NCBI GenBank assembly: GCA_011800155.1
Contig: CM022373.1
Coordinates: 496,001-560,000 of the forward strand
Length of the DNA stretch: 64,000 nucleotides
Direction of reading: 5' to 3'
Source: Flammulina velutipes
Lineage: Eukaryota; Basidiomycota; Agaricomycetes; Agaricales; Physalacriaceae
A model generated the notes under the pieces. It saw nothing but the letters and a program-made list of their open reading frames with translations. It did not search any database and was not told where the DNA came from. Shown here in pieces: positions 1-12,949 of this stretch (position 1 is its first letter; each line of letters opens with the position of its first letter). Made by a program: the position numbers and the translations under genes.

Positions 1-1211
1 CGCAGATTCTTCCATCGTTGAGCAGATTCGGCATGCCGACGTAGGGTTTCCCCGTTCTTCGTGACACGATCTCTGACGCCCTTGTCAATGATAGAGAGAA
101 CTTTCGAAGTGGCGGGCATGTAATGTCTATGGTCCGCGGATGCATTTAACTCGGGTATGTAAAATATAGACAATCACACGCACTTCTTTTTCGCTTCATA
201 TGAATCGAGAAGGGAATTAAACAGGTCGACATTGGGCGGGGTGCTTCCGCGTCCAGTTGAATGAAAAGCGTCCTCGGTACTGTGACGGTATACTTGTGCA
301 ATAAAATCCTGAAAGCGTTGTGAGAATGAGACTCTGGTATCGGTTGACAATAAGACGCACCTGGCACCTGTTGACAGCCTTTTCCAAGCTGGACATCATG
401 CCATCTGCCTGGTCTGTTACTGTTCGGAACACAGTGAGCCATTTGTCTTCCTTGAGCTCCTCCCGGAGCGTATCCGACTCGTCTTGCACGCTTTCCCAGT
501 CCGAGACCAGCGTAGCGTGCTTCTGGAGCATTATCGCTGTCTCGTTTCTTTCGCCGTTGGGCAAAAACGTCGGGGTGGAGGATGATTGCATGAATGGCTC
601 CATTGCATCGTTGATGGACTTGATATCCTTGGCCAAGGTCTCCAGCTTCTCGTCGAGCGCCATGAGAGACTGGTCGATGGTGTTGGTGGTCCCAGTCGTG
701 TTTCCTGATTCTTGCGATTTATGCCGGAGTTCCTGTATTGCTGGATGCATGTAAGCGCGGATGTGAGAAACATGTTATTTTTGCTCCCACGCACAGAATA
801 TCCGGGCTTGAATGTCGGCAATGGCAAGAGAGGTTGCAGTCATTTGAGATAACACGACGAGCGCCGGGAGGCCAGTGGACCTAAATCGCAGTGAGAACTT
901 CATCGCGGTAAAGAAAGGCTGCCACGACGCACTGATCATCTTCGCTCTTGCGATTCCCCTCGTTCTTCGGGGATGTAGCTTTAGGCTTTAGAGTAACGTT
1001 TTCTGTAATAAACGCGTAAAATCAGCCACATGCAGGACAATGAGACGTGTAACACACCTTGATCCGCTTGGTTGAGGGATACGGTGGAGGATGCAAAAGA
1101 GAGATTGGATGGCGACGCCGAGGCCGTCGCCGGGAGGCCATTATCGATATTAGAGTACGAGGACGAAGTAGACATAGAGGACCGCGATGTCGAAACTGTG
1201 AGAGACGACAT
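1..1211 (-). CDS. KAR9: KAR9-like karyogamy/spindle-positioning protein, partial (3' part beyond left edge)
   Basis: This is a KAR9-family protein. In yeast Kar9 links microtubule plus ends to the actin/myosin transport system for nuclear positioning. I chose the ATG at 1211-1209, which opens a Ser/Thr-rich stretch. Five to six exons can be joined in frame: about 1211-1058, 1002 downward, then exons reading GLPALVVLSQMT, the coiled stretch DEKLETLAKDIKSIND, EDKWLTVFRTV and SLEKAVNRC. Further on come DLFNSLLDSYEAKKK and, up to the window edge, MPATSKVLSIIDKGVRDR. The last two blocks and the 'DKWLTVFR' block are what I recognise from filamentous-fungal KAR9 proteins. Introns begin GTGCGT or GTGTGT and end in CAG/TAG. 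The gene is divergent from the HDAC gene, with 233 bp between the two starts. The C-terminal part is missing, so the full domain content cannot be judged. The family call rests on recalled conservation. Confidence 0.72.
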
Positions 1212-1444
1212 ATCGTGGAATATAAGGAAGGAAGAGGTTCGTGCGGAAGTGAGATTGTTGGAGTTACAAGAATCCGCCGTGGTCGTTGCCACTGTCCACA
1301 AAGTCGTAAAAAAGGGTATAAAGACTTGCTGAAGGACGACAGAGACGACGGCGGACCTCTGTCGGCGCAGACGTCGACGATTGGCGAGTTGGCGGTGAGA
1401 GTGAAAGGTAAGGCATTCCCACGGTCCAGGGTGCCCATCATACC

Positions 1445-2655
1445 ATGTCTGCAGTTGCATATCTTGTCAGCTCTCAGCTTATTGAAGCCGCTTCACAGCT
1501 TCCTTCAAACAAAAATCGCTCAAAGCTCGTTCACTCTCTGGCTGCATCCTTTGGTCTCTTGAAAAAAGTCAAACCAGTCAGACCAGTTCCTGCTACTGTC
1601 GAAGAACTAGCGGAATATCATTCTACAGATTATATAGACGCACTTCTAAAGTCACCTCCCGAGCCGTCTTCGACGCACGGTCTTGACCACGACAATCCCA
1701 TCTTTCCTGGCCTGCCTGCCTATGTCACACTCGTCGCAGGAGCGACTCTGACTGCAGTCAAAGCACTTCAAGATGCTGATATTGCCATATCATGGGAAGG
1801 CGGCAGACACCACGCCCAGAAATCCGCAGCGTCAGGCTTCTGCTATGTCGCAGACTGCGTCCTTGCCATCTTGGCAATGAGACGCGTCAAAGACCTCCAT
1901 GCCGTTCGACCAAGGATCATGTACATTGATCTCGACGTTCACTTTTCCGACGGAGTATCCCAAGCCTTCTACAAACAGAACGCCGTGATGACACTGAGCA
2001 TCCACCACACTTCTCCTGGCTTCTTTCCCTTGTCTCCTCTTGCGTCTCTCCAACATCCAGGTCAAGAAGGACCGGATTTCGATCCATGTACACTTTCCAT
2101 TCCCCTAAAACGCGGCGCCTCATCCGCAACATACGCTGCTATCTTCCCCGTCGTTCAGAAGATTGCAGAAATATTCACGCCATCTCACATCGTCATCCAA
2201 TGTGGCGTTGACGCTTTGGCAGAAGATCCGCATGCCGTAATGAACTGGTCCCTTCCCGTTGAGCAGTCGGGATCTCTTGGATTCTACGTTCACCAGATTC
2301 TGCACACCTTCCCGGGCAAAAAGCTTCTCCTTGGCGGCGGCGGATACAACGGTCCCAACGCTGCCAGAGCTTGGACTTACCTCACATCAATCGCGGTAAA
2401 TTCCTTCACTTTTTGTTTCAGCAACATATTCATTTACACGTTCGACTTCAGATACACGACCCTCTCGCTTCCGATGCCAACATCCCGTTTGACCATCCGT
2501 TTTTTCCGCTTTACTCTCCTTCTTTCACCCTCGAAATACCACAAGGAAACATGCAAGACCAAAACACTCCGGAATACCTTTCCAACATGCTACAAACCTT
2601 CGAGCAAAGCATCCTTCCCGCTCTCGAAAACACCATCAGACCAACAGCTCCTTGA
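1445..2655 (+). CDS. Class I histone deacetylase, HDAC8/Hos1-type
   Basis: This gene encodes a zinc-dependent lysine deacetylase expected to act on histones or other acetylated proteins. There are two exons, 1445-2395 and 2452-2655, with a 56-bp GT-AG intron. The product is 384 residues, close to the roughly 377 of human HDAC8. Visible active-site elements are the paired histidines in GGRHHAQK, the Zn-ligand loop DLDVHFSDG, the third Zn ligand in QCGVDALAEDP, and the transition-state tyrosine in LGGGGYN. The usual HHGDG becomes HFSDG, but the Asp and His zinc ligands and the relay Asp remain, so activity is likely. A reading frame runs through the intron to 3034, but that extension is not conserved and I reject it. 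The last 20 coding bases overlap the 3' end of the transaldolase gene on the other strand. Confidence 0.92.
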
Positions 2656-3841
2656 TCGCCAACGTAGTCGTCACTTCACATTCTGCAAACTTGTCCAGTG
2701 CGTATTTCAGTTTCCGGGCAACCTCCTGGTCATTCGTCAGCGCTTCTCTCAGTTTCTTACCGTTGTCTGCAAGATAATCGGTTTTGATGGCTGTACAGCG
2801 GTCTTATCAAAGATAGATCAAGCAAGGCAAGGTGACGTACCCTTCAACTCTGCCTCGTTAAGTTCTCGGGCGAGAAGATCTTCGTACTGCTCCAGCGGCA
2901 CCGGAGGGAGACCCGCGAGCTCATCAAGCACAACGCCAGCCAAAGTTATGTGGTCGACCTTTAGTGCAGCCAAAGAGATGACCTCTTGGGCCGTGACGAT
3001 GCTTCAGATCCTGTATGAGCGCCAAATCGAATAATGTTTAAACCTTTTCTATTCACCTTGCAGGGATGACCAAGGTCTTGATACCAGCTTCCTTGTACGC
3101 ACGCACGATGATGCGCACAACATCGATCATGGGATGCTCTTCCCCCTTGACCCCGACTTTATAGGCCACCCAAGTCCCTTTGACGAAATGGACTTGCAAC
3201 TCTGAGGATGGGTCAACGATCGGGGCATAACAAACAGTTGAACTAGGATCTTACCATTGAAATACGGCGCAACATACAGACAGCCAGCAGCCCCAGCAGC
3301 CAGTGCCTGTTCAAGGCTAAACACGCACGTCCCAAGGGTTTGGATCCCTTCAGCTTGGAGAGTTTTACAAGCTAGCGCACCCTCAGCGGTCACCGGGATC
3401 TTGATACAGACACGAGAACGTGGGACATCCAGCTCCTCGAACGTCTTGATGATTCGACGCGCTTCAGCCACAGTTCCTTCTACACTGTATGCAACGCTCG
3501 GAGATGCCTGAGCGTGAACATTGCCCGTCAGATAAGGCAAAACCTCTTTGGCCAGAAACACCGTCTACCAGGACATTAGATGATGCTTTGATAAATGATC
3601 GCACTACACTTACGAGGACATCGATGACTCTCTGGGGAGTGACTTCGCCTCCGTGCGCCTTTGCGTAGTCCACGGCGCGCTTCAGAATCTCAGGCGTCGC
3701 AGTGCCCATTACAATCGCCTGATTAGATGTCATATCGACGAATTTTAGATTGGCGGTATGCCGCCTGGCAACAGCGGGGTCCATCGAGTCGACATCGATG
3801 GCGACGAGAGAGCGAAGCTGATCGAGTAGGGTGCCAGTCAT
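2636..3841 (-). CDS. Transaldolase
   Basis: Transaldolase of the non-oxidative pentose phosphate pathway; it moves a three-carbon dihydroxyacetone unit between sugar phosphates. Five exons join in frame: 3841-3614, 3564-3255, 3201-3057, 3001-2841 and 2790-2636, giving 332 residues, the normal size. The Schiff-base lysine lies in the VCIKIPVT strand. Other family blocks are MDPAVARRHTANLKFVD near the N terminus, GTCVFSLEQALAAGAAG, and the C-terminal VDHITLAGVVLDELAG. Each join restores a conserved strand; for example, AG|C at 3057/3001 gives PASIVTAQEVISLAALK. The stop codon (2638-2636) lies inside the coding sequence of the convergent HDAC gene. The product is presumably cytosolic, and no targeting signal is seen. 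Confidence 0.92.
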
Positions 3842-4074
3842 CTTGATAGTAGTTCGAAGTTAGAGGGAAAGAACTTATTAAAGTCAGGGAGCCACGGTCC
3901 AGTGAACTAAATGAACCATCATGCTTCCGGCGGAGTGATGTCTGCTCCAAAAGTCCGAGCCGCGATGAGAGTCCGTTCAGAGAGATGTAGTACACGTATA
4001 GATACAGACAGCTGCATGGAATATGGCAAAATATTACACGACTACGTTAGATCACCCTCAGCCTAACCGTTAAA

Positions 4075-6482
4075 TCAACTCCCCATAACAACATCGTTGT
4101 TATTGTCCCCGTCAACATCCATGGCAAGCTCATCCTGCTGGTGCTCCTCAACGCTAGGCGCAAAATGTTTGCGCAGGTCAGCCCTCGCAATATTATCCGC
4201 ATCCGTGATCATCTCCTTCCGACTCTTCCTGTAAGTCGACGGATCCGTAAAGTTGTGTATCCCAGCAGACAGGCCTTCCAATGCCCACAACAAGTTAGCG
4301 TTCCGGGTGTCCATCAAGCCATTCGCAACTGCCTCCATAACAGCATCTTTGATGAACGGATGCTGCAGGATTCGGGGATAGTATCGTCCACTGATAATCG
4401 AAAGTGAGAAGACCGCTTCCCTTCCGGCTTTGAGTATAGGTCGGAATCGGTAGCCTAACGGCGCCAGTGGTAGCCGTTTGGACAACGGGAGTGGCTGAGA
4501 CAAGGCATCCGACGAGGTTGGCCGTAACGGGCCACTATCGCTAACAGTGCTGTACGCCGGCGGCGGTCCTTCGGGTGGGACAGTTTCGACCCAATCGTCG
4601 TCAGCCAATTCGTACAACATACCCGCCACCCTCGCTTCTTTCTTCTTCTTCCCGTCTGGGGCTTCGATGTCCACCAAGAACAGCCTCTCCATCAGCAGAA
4701 ACAATCCTCGAGTCCCAGCACCGAAATGTACGGGATCTTTTCCATCGCGCTGGCAAACGGATATGGTTCTGGGTCCAGGACCGGAAGGAGGCAAGATGTC
4801 GTCGGTTCCATGTGGCGCGTAACATCGCCGTGGTGATTTGAGGCGTATTAATTCGTCTACCCATATTCGCTCGGCGCCCCACCATATGCCCTGAAATTGT
4901 GTTTGTGTGAGAACCTGCGCGGGTAGGGGAGGTGGCCCTAATGCACGTTCGCCGAGCCTATCTATCTCTTCTTGCGGCATGCCCCTCTGAGCACCGGATG
5001 CGCCAACATATGCGTAAGAAGGCGATGCGCTCGATATCGAGTTGGCAGCGGCCACCATGGCCGCATTATGGCTGCTGGCAGCGTTCATCGCTTCCGATAC
5101 GCTCTGTGTAGAACGAACAGGTGCGGTTGCCGACCCGTATGCCTCATGACCACCCAGCATGTACTTGATTTCCCACTCGTCGGTGAAATTCCAGAAGCTG
5201 GGTATCTTCGAGGCTTGTTCCGTAGAGAAGATGAAGGGAGACACAGCCTGTTCCCATGTCGCTGTGGGCGATTGGGGATCGAATGTAGAATTGGCCTCAG
5301 CCACGATGATTTGGTCGCGGGGAATAGAGTGCATGGCTTTGAGCAGATGCATGGGAAGAATGTAGGCTTGATATGGTAGTACTTGCTCCTCTGACACGGT
5401 ATAGCACTGAGATACGCCCAAGAACCTGATACGATACGCGTTCCTTTCGGTGACTGTCCAAGATGGTTCGCGCTGTGAATGGATAGACGATTCGCCCTGT
5501 GTTTGTCCAAACGTCGGAGTCAGGCCAGCGGAAGAGGCCTCTTGAGTGTCGTGATTCTGGATGACCTGCTTTTCGATTTTGATTTCCTCGACTAAACCAA
5601 CCCAGCACTTTATACACTGTCCTTCATCGATGTTGCCCACGATAGGCTTGCTGAGAACAACCCAAACAACCTCCTGCTGTCTATACCAGCGCTTGAGCTT
5701 GTTTGGGGTTGCATTCTGGATGGCTCGGAGATCGTTACATCGTTCGGGGACCATGCTCTGCTGGACATATTGCCGACTGGGTTTGAGCTTGGGAGTTTTC
5801 TGCACGGATGCATGGATGCCGGCATCGCGAAGCTTTTGGCGCTTGACGTTGGCGGGAGCAGTGGGGAGGCGCATTCGAGGTCCAGGCTGACGGGGATGTG
5901 AATAGAGGCCAGATTTATTCATGGTCTCCGTGATTTCGCGCTGGGAGCGTTTTGAGCAATATTTACATTTACAGGGAGGCATTTTGGGGTCGGCGAGAGA
6001 GATAAGGTGGGGAATGAATTCGGGAACAGAGCGGAATTTGGAGGAGGCACCTGTAGTCGGTTCAGCATAGTACTCTGGATCGGAGTGATAGAAACAGACC
6101 ATAGAGGTAGATATCATGTCGAGGTGCATCCCGTTTGCCTTTATGGTGGTCGAACATTGCATAGCCCTCCGGCCAGTCTTCGAGGACGTAGTTCCCTTCT
6201 GCCAGCGAAAGGTGAGTAAGGGATCCGTTAGCGTTGCTAGGACATACCAGGCCATTCAAAGTATTTGTGAAGAGCAATACCGAGTTCTTTACGCCATTTT
6301 ATTGAGGGAGGGTCTTCGAGCTTGACCGGCTTCATCCAGTTGACATGACCTTCGCTGTCGAGTTTTTCTACGGTATTTGTTGGCCAAGTATTGGGGTTGC
6401 CGTCGCTGCGGGCGACACTGCGAAAGATAGGATTTGGCGGCAAAGCATGCTTTTCAGAAACATTCCTCGTTTTGGCGGACAT
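4075..6482 (-). CDS. clr2: Clr2-like transcriptional-silencing protein
   Basis: Homologue of Clr2, which in fission yeast is a subunit of the SHREC silencing complex that works with the Clr3 deacetylase and Mit1 remodeller in heterochromatin. There are three exons: 6482 to about 6246, a middle exon coding GNYVLEDWPEGY, and a long one ending at the stop near 4075. The N-terminal part carries the recognised PNTWPTNT and KWRKELGIA blocks, then FRSVPEFIPH and a CKCKYC cysteine cluster. The C-terminal part carries IWWGAERIWVDELIRL and FLLMERLFLVDI, typical of the Clr2 C-terminal domain. The acidic tail (AMDVDGDNNNDV) is low complexity. Total length is about 760 residues. An upstream in-frame Met at 6542 is possible; I chose 6482 because conservation starts there. 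The gene is divergent from the NDR kinase, 183 bp start to start. Confidence 0.78.
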
Positions 6483-6665
6483 TGGAAGTATGAGTCTGAG
6501 AGCGCCTGTGTTTGTCCAGCCCAACTTTAGCAAACAAAGCATTCTTCATTGCAACCTCCATCCACCCTTCATTCTGACGACCACTTGGCGATAGCTCTCT
6601 GCTGAACGACTGCGACGACGCCGACGCCATATTCGAATGCAATTCCAGCCATTCCAGGACCGACG

Positions 6666-8514
<1,849 letters not shown>

Positions 8515-9001
8515 TACTGTTCTTCCCTTTACTGTCTTGTTCACGCTATCGGATTATCACGCCATCGAGGAGTGGCGCGCCTTATCGTCACATCCTCCTC
8601 ACTCATGTACGAACTAGTTTACTACACAAGGATACTGGAACCATTTTACTTATCGACATTGGATTGGATTGTCATCACCTTGTAACGCGGGACATACTGA
8701 GTCGTTCGAGACGCCAATCCACAGGCTTAATGAGCAGGTAATGAATGATGCGAGGCTAACGGACAGGTTTGGCTTTCGTCTACATCCAATCCTCAGCGCA
8801 CCTTCCAAGCTAGGCCCCGCTAGCACTGGGGCAGAACGCTACGTCAATGCACATGTGAACCATTCGGTGTCAGCTGGGGTCCGATGCACTTCTAATGTTC
8901 CCTGCCGACTCCATCGTGCTCTGCAGGAGTACAAAGGCAAAGATGTGAGTCGCAAAACCGTTAAACCAAACCATTCCCCCTCCGACGAACTATACTAAAC
9001 C
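8515..9001. other. Intergenic, no gene seen
   Basis: This 487-bp stretch lies between the kinase stop and the small secreted protein. Short open frames occur but show no conserved motif or splice logic. It probably holds the kinase 3' UTR and the promoter of the next gene. Confidence 0.6.
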
Positions 9002-9469
9002 ATGCTGTTCTCATTCCAAGTTACATGCTTGAGCGTTTTGATATGGGCCATTGTTCCAGTTACACTCTCCCTTCCCACCGAGCTGGATGCAAGGTCTTCA
9101 ACATGGCGTTGCATACCCGACGCGCAGTACTGTGGCCTCACGCTTGTCAAGAATAACAATGGTATGTCAATGTTGATCATCTGTCATTGTCAATGTTGAT
9201 CATCTGTCATTGTCAATGTTGATCATCTGTCATTGGCAACGATTCTAACGCGTGAAACGATAGAGCTATACCTGCCTCAGTTAAACCAATGTCTGAACCA
9301 ACACCGAGGCTTATCCCGAAATACGGCTCTCCTGTCGATTTTGACTTGCATTGTTAAGGACGGCTTCGGAAGGCTGGAGTTGCACAAGAGCTGTGAGGAT
9401 GAAAATAAGCTATGTCTTGATAGGGAAGATGGTACAGGGTACTGTGGCGGTACATACGGCGGATACTAA
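9002..9469 (+). CDS. Small secreted cysteine-rich protein, function unknown
   Basis: I do not recognise this family. Two exons, 9002-9161 and 9264-9469, give 121 residues. The first about 23 residues form a classic signal peptide: hydrophobic VTCLSVLIWAIVPVTLSL followed by a polar stretch. The mature part carries seven cysteines (RCIPDAQYC, NQC, LTCIV, HKSCED, NKLCLD, GYC) and ends in a Gly/Tyr tail (CGGTYGGY). That pattern fits a small extracellular disulphide-bonded protein of the kind abundant in basidiomycete secretomes; no catalytic motif is visible. The intron (9162-9263) contains three perfect copies of a 23-bp tandem repeat. Confidence is moderate because the join (G|AG) rests on a signal-peptide exon followed by a Cys-rich exon, not on a known family. 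Confidence 0.55.
9166..9234 (+). repeat. Tandem repeat, 3 x 23 bp, inside an intron
   Basis: The 23-bp unit beginning GTCAATGTTGATCATCTG occurs three times without mismatch at 9166-9188, 9189-9211 and 9212-9234. It lies just after the donor site of the small secreted protein's intron and accounts for much of that intron's unusual 102-bp length. Confidence 0.97.
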
Positions 9470-9550
9470 ATTCGTTCTTTCGTCGATAAATAAGCACGTG
9501 ATCGTTAGGAAAACTTTTTCAAATTCTGCACTCTGCCAGCGCCACCCATC

Positions 9551-10766
9551 ATGGCGACCGTTCTGCCAACCCTCTCCGCCTCATATATCCTATCGTTCCA
9601 ATTCTCTTCGTGGTATCCAAAATACTCTGCGAATAGCATTAAATCTACAATCATTCGACCACTCTCAGCCGACTTTGTTCGATACTTGAATGCGGATGGA
9701 GTACACATCCCAGAGGGCTCCGGTCTGGAAGACACGTCCGTCGCCTATGATGTCTCTCCGCTAGTGCTCGATTGTAACTGTTGTCATCAGTCATAACGAA
9801 GATAGCGAGGAAGACGAAGACGAAGATGCTGATGCACCGCACTACGCGTTCCCAGAACTAGACGCGCAGATCCGGGAAACAATATCGAATTACGGTGTTG
9901 TCTTCCCAAAGCTGAACTTCTCTTCGCCCAGAGTAGGATCCTTCCCCGTTACTGTTATTTGGGCTCATACGTTCTATAGGATGCGTCATGGATCCTTCCC
10001 CCTTCGTCTCCTCTGAAATGTACATCTCCGGCGGATATCTACCTTTTGCTGAAATCGTCGGATTTTATCACGCACGATCTGGGTCCGGATAATGTCTTTG
10101 CTGATTGTGCGGATGCTGGTTTGGAAGAGACATACCAACTTGAGCTAGTCTTGCGAAAGTGGTACTCCTTCGATCGTGGACGCGAATGTCGTTGTTTCGT
10201 ACGGAACAATACTTTGATTGGTTCGTTTGCTTCTTGTCGGCATACAACACTCGTATTCACAAAGAATCAGGCATCACCCAGCGGGATATGAATTACTACG
10301 AGTTCTGGAACGATTCGTCTACCCAAAAGGTCATTATCGCCACCGTCACAACACTTTTGGAAAAGGTCATCAAGCCCAAATGGAATAGTGAACCAGACTG
10401 TAAGCATGTTTCGTTTATCTCGTTTGATTTTCTCTTGACACCCCCTTAGACGTCTTTGATATCCTCCTCACAAGAAACCTGTCGCAAGCTCACATCGTAG
10501 ATTTTAACCCTTACGCAATGCGCACAGACCCCCTCCTGTTCACTTACGAAGAACTATCGGATGCATACGAAAAGGCAGAACGAAGCAGCCTTCCTATTCT
10601 CCGAGTCATCGATTCTCGAGCCCATCCTGCCGCTAATACCAACGCGCCTGCGAATCAGCACAACATGATACCATTTGAAGCGCTTACCATCGCAAATGGG
10701 AGAGACATAGATGAATTCTCAAAAGTGTGGCAGAAGGAGGTAGCGGAGAGTGTGTTGGGTTCGTAA
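9551..10766 (+). CDS. CDC123: CDC123, eIF2 assembly factor
   Basis: Cdc123 is an ATP-grasp-fold chaperone needed to assemble the eIF2 translation-initiation complex. The N-terminal block SFQFSSWYPKYSANSIKSTIIRPLS is family-typical. Next come an acidic linker (EEDEDEDADAP), FPELDAQIRETI and PKLNFSSPRDASWI. These are followed by the nucleotide-binding core KSSDFITHDL, ELVLRKWYSF, RECRCFV and GISQRDMNYY. The C-terminal DFNPYAMRTDPLLFTYEEL contains the metal-binding Asp-x-Asn. At least five exons are needed. The donor of the first intron (roughly 9735-9800) could not be fixed by eye; the later joins restore the conserved strands. The protein is expected to be cytosolic, of about 340-350 residues. 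The ending ESVLGS and the stop at 10764-10766 follow a plausible C-terminal helix. Confidence 0.9.
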
Positions 10767-10841
10767 AAATGACTCTTTCAAGATGTACAAGCCGGTGCAC
10801 AATTGATAACAATGTTGGTACAATGCGAATGACAGGGATCA

Positions 10842-12904
10842 TCACAGGGAATAATGCGTAAGAACGTCCTTCAGGTTGGGTATACGGGGCTCAAAACATG
10901 CTGAAAAGTCCTTTGGGGTGATACTGACACCGCTGACGAGATCAGTGGTGTCTATGGGTGATTTGAGGTCTTGCGAAATGTTGAAAGACCATAATAATAA
11001 CGCAGCGCAAAGGAATACGGATCTGAAATTATGATTAAAAGTGTGTTTTCGTGGCTGACAGCCGACTTACTTGTCCGCAAGATGCCTTCCTGGGCATACT
11101 CTAAGATGAAGATTTAGTACAAAGACCGTGCGCCACCAGCCTAAAGTGTTCTGACCTTCGGCCAAATCCGTAGTTGAAAAAGAGCAAGTCATCCTTAATC
11201 TGATCTCCGACGAGCCATCGTGTAGGATCGAAGAGTTCGGGGTCATCAAAGAACAAAGGATCTCGACATATAGACCTGTATGCGAGCAAACGAATGGAGT
11301 GAGTTTATTCGAATGAGGTAATCGACTGACCAATGGTTTCCGGTCACTATCGATCCCTTGGGTATACAATAACCATTCTGTTTGAGGAGTTAGAGAAACA
11401 TTGTATTCGCTCGTGAACTTCACGCACCCAAATGATATCTTTGGTTGCCCTGTGAGCAAACCCTGCGGGCGGGAGAATACGGTCAACAACTCAAACGCCG
11501 TGATTGTGTTCAATGGATGCTTACCACTACCAGCGACGGGGCGCCATCGATATACCTCAAATATAAAAGCCGTTACCTGTGACAAACTTTCGCGGTCGGA
11601 AAATAAAGGCGCTGGGAAGAAATTGATGAGTATGATAGACACTACGAAGCGTATAGGGTGAGCACCTCGATCTTTCCCAATGATTTGATCCAGCTGCTTT
11701 TGAACTACTCTCTGGGTCTCGGGAAAGCACGCAGCAGCCATGATGATAAAACTTATTGTGCTGGATGTTGTACTAGACCCAGCACCGAACATCGACCCAG
11801 CAAGATACGCCATCTCGTCGTCCGTCAATTCAAGTTGCTTCTGATGCTCAATCAGATATTTTCCGAAGCAAGCCCCGACGTCAGCCTGAAAATTCAAAAA
11901 ATAAGTATGCGATTATGGAAGGATTAGGTTCAGAACATACAATACTTTGTTTGACGCTGCCAAGCTGGCGCCGAAAGAGTGATAACTCATCGTATCTCCA
12001 TCTCCGTAAGTCTTGGCCATAGAAAGGAATATATCTAGGTTTGAATTGAATTGTCAGAAGGAGGCGTGAGGCGCCGTATCTCACCGCAAGAGAGGATACT
12101 TGTCCACTTGATGAGCACCAGGTCGAACAGCCATACCGATTCTTTTCAGAGCGAGGTGAATGGCTATCACCTCTGGATCAGAGGCAGAAGTTGGTGCTGT
12201 TTTCCCATACGTCAAGCACAAGATGAAGGAAGCGGCGAATCTAGGGCAATATCAATGGACCACTCAGCCTTGGCAGGAAGGATTGTTACCGTTTCGCGTG
12301 ACATATGTGATTCTCTGGGATATGCATAATGTCCAATATCATATCGCGACCGTGGCGCATTTGGAGGGCCTCGTAATCACCTAGAGCCTTGATTTGGAGA
12401 TGTGTATGGAGAGCCCTTCGTGTAAATTAGTACATTCTCGAGTCAGTAGGCCTAAGACAATATTCACCGTCGCAGCTTTCGGAATCGTTTTCCAGCGTTC
12501 AGAAGGAGAACCCGCATTCCGCTAGATAAGATGTCACTGGCGGCCACCCATGGTGGTCTGTCCGCCAGTGCTGAGCCCTCTTTCTCCATGAGCTCGATCG
12601 CTTCCTGACGGCGTCCTATCATGATTGTGGGATGACAGCCAGATCTGAGTGTTACGACTGGTCCATATTCTTGCACTAAACGTTCCAAATCCTGGAAAGA
12701 TCTTCGGGAAACAGAGTTAATGAAGGCTCAAGAAGAAGACGACTTTACTGACGCGTACGGTGCCACCTTGGGATCCAAACTCCAGTTTGTTGGAGGACCA
12801 GGAGGGAGAGGAATCTTACGCCTAGGCGTCGAATAGATAAAGGCGCACAAAGCTATGAACAGGGAGCATAGTCCAGCCATGAGAGTGATCTGGGGGCTCG
12901 ACAT
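10842..12904 (-). CDS. Cytochrome P450 monooxygenase (microsomal, E-class)
   Basis: Heme-thiolate monooxygenase of fungal microsomal type; the substrate cannot be predicted. The start at 12904 gives an N-terminal membrane anchor (ITLMAGLCSLFIALCAFIYS) and a proline hinge (PLPPGPPTNW). About eleven exons join in frame. I can follow the B-region GPVVTLRSG, the I-helix MFGAGSSTTSS, the K-helix E-x-x-R in FEVYRWRPV, FDPTRW, and the heme-binding FNYGFGRRVCPGRHLA with the axial cysteine. The heme-loop join (AG|A at about 11158/11104) is what restores the R-V-C sequence. The C terminus ends at 10842 after VSITPKDFSACFEPRIPN. Length is about 500 residues, normal for the family. All hallmark residues are present, so it is probably functional. 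It resembles basidiomycete P450s annotated as CYP64-like, but I would not assign a CYP number. Confidence 0.9.
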
Positions 12905-12940
12905 CGTGTCCAGCTATCGGCAAAGAAGGGTGTTACTACA

Positions 12941-12947
12941 TTATATA
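12941..12947 (-). promoter_or_regulatory. TATA-like box upstream of the P450 gene
   Basis: Read on the minus strand the sequence is TATATAA, 37 bp before the P450 start codon. Spacing to the ATG is short but possible for a fungal promoter with a short leader. Confidence 0.35.
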
Positions 12948-12949
12948 CT

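Noticed and set aside
2396..3034. Read-through extension of the HDAC frame to 529 codons
   Set aside because: The extension has no HDAC similarity and covers the transaldolase antisense strand; a canonical intron at 2396-2451 gives the conserved C terminus instead.
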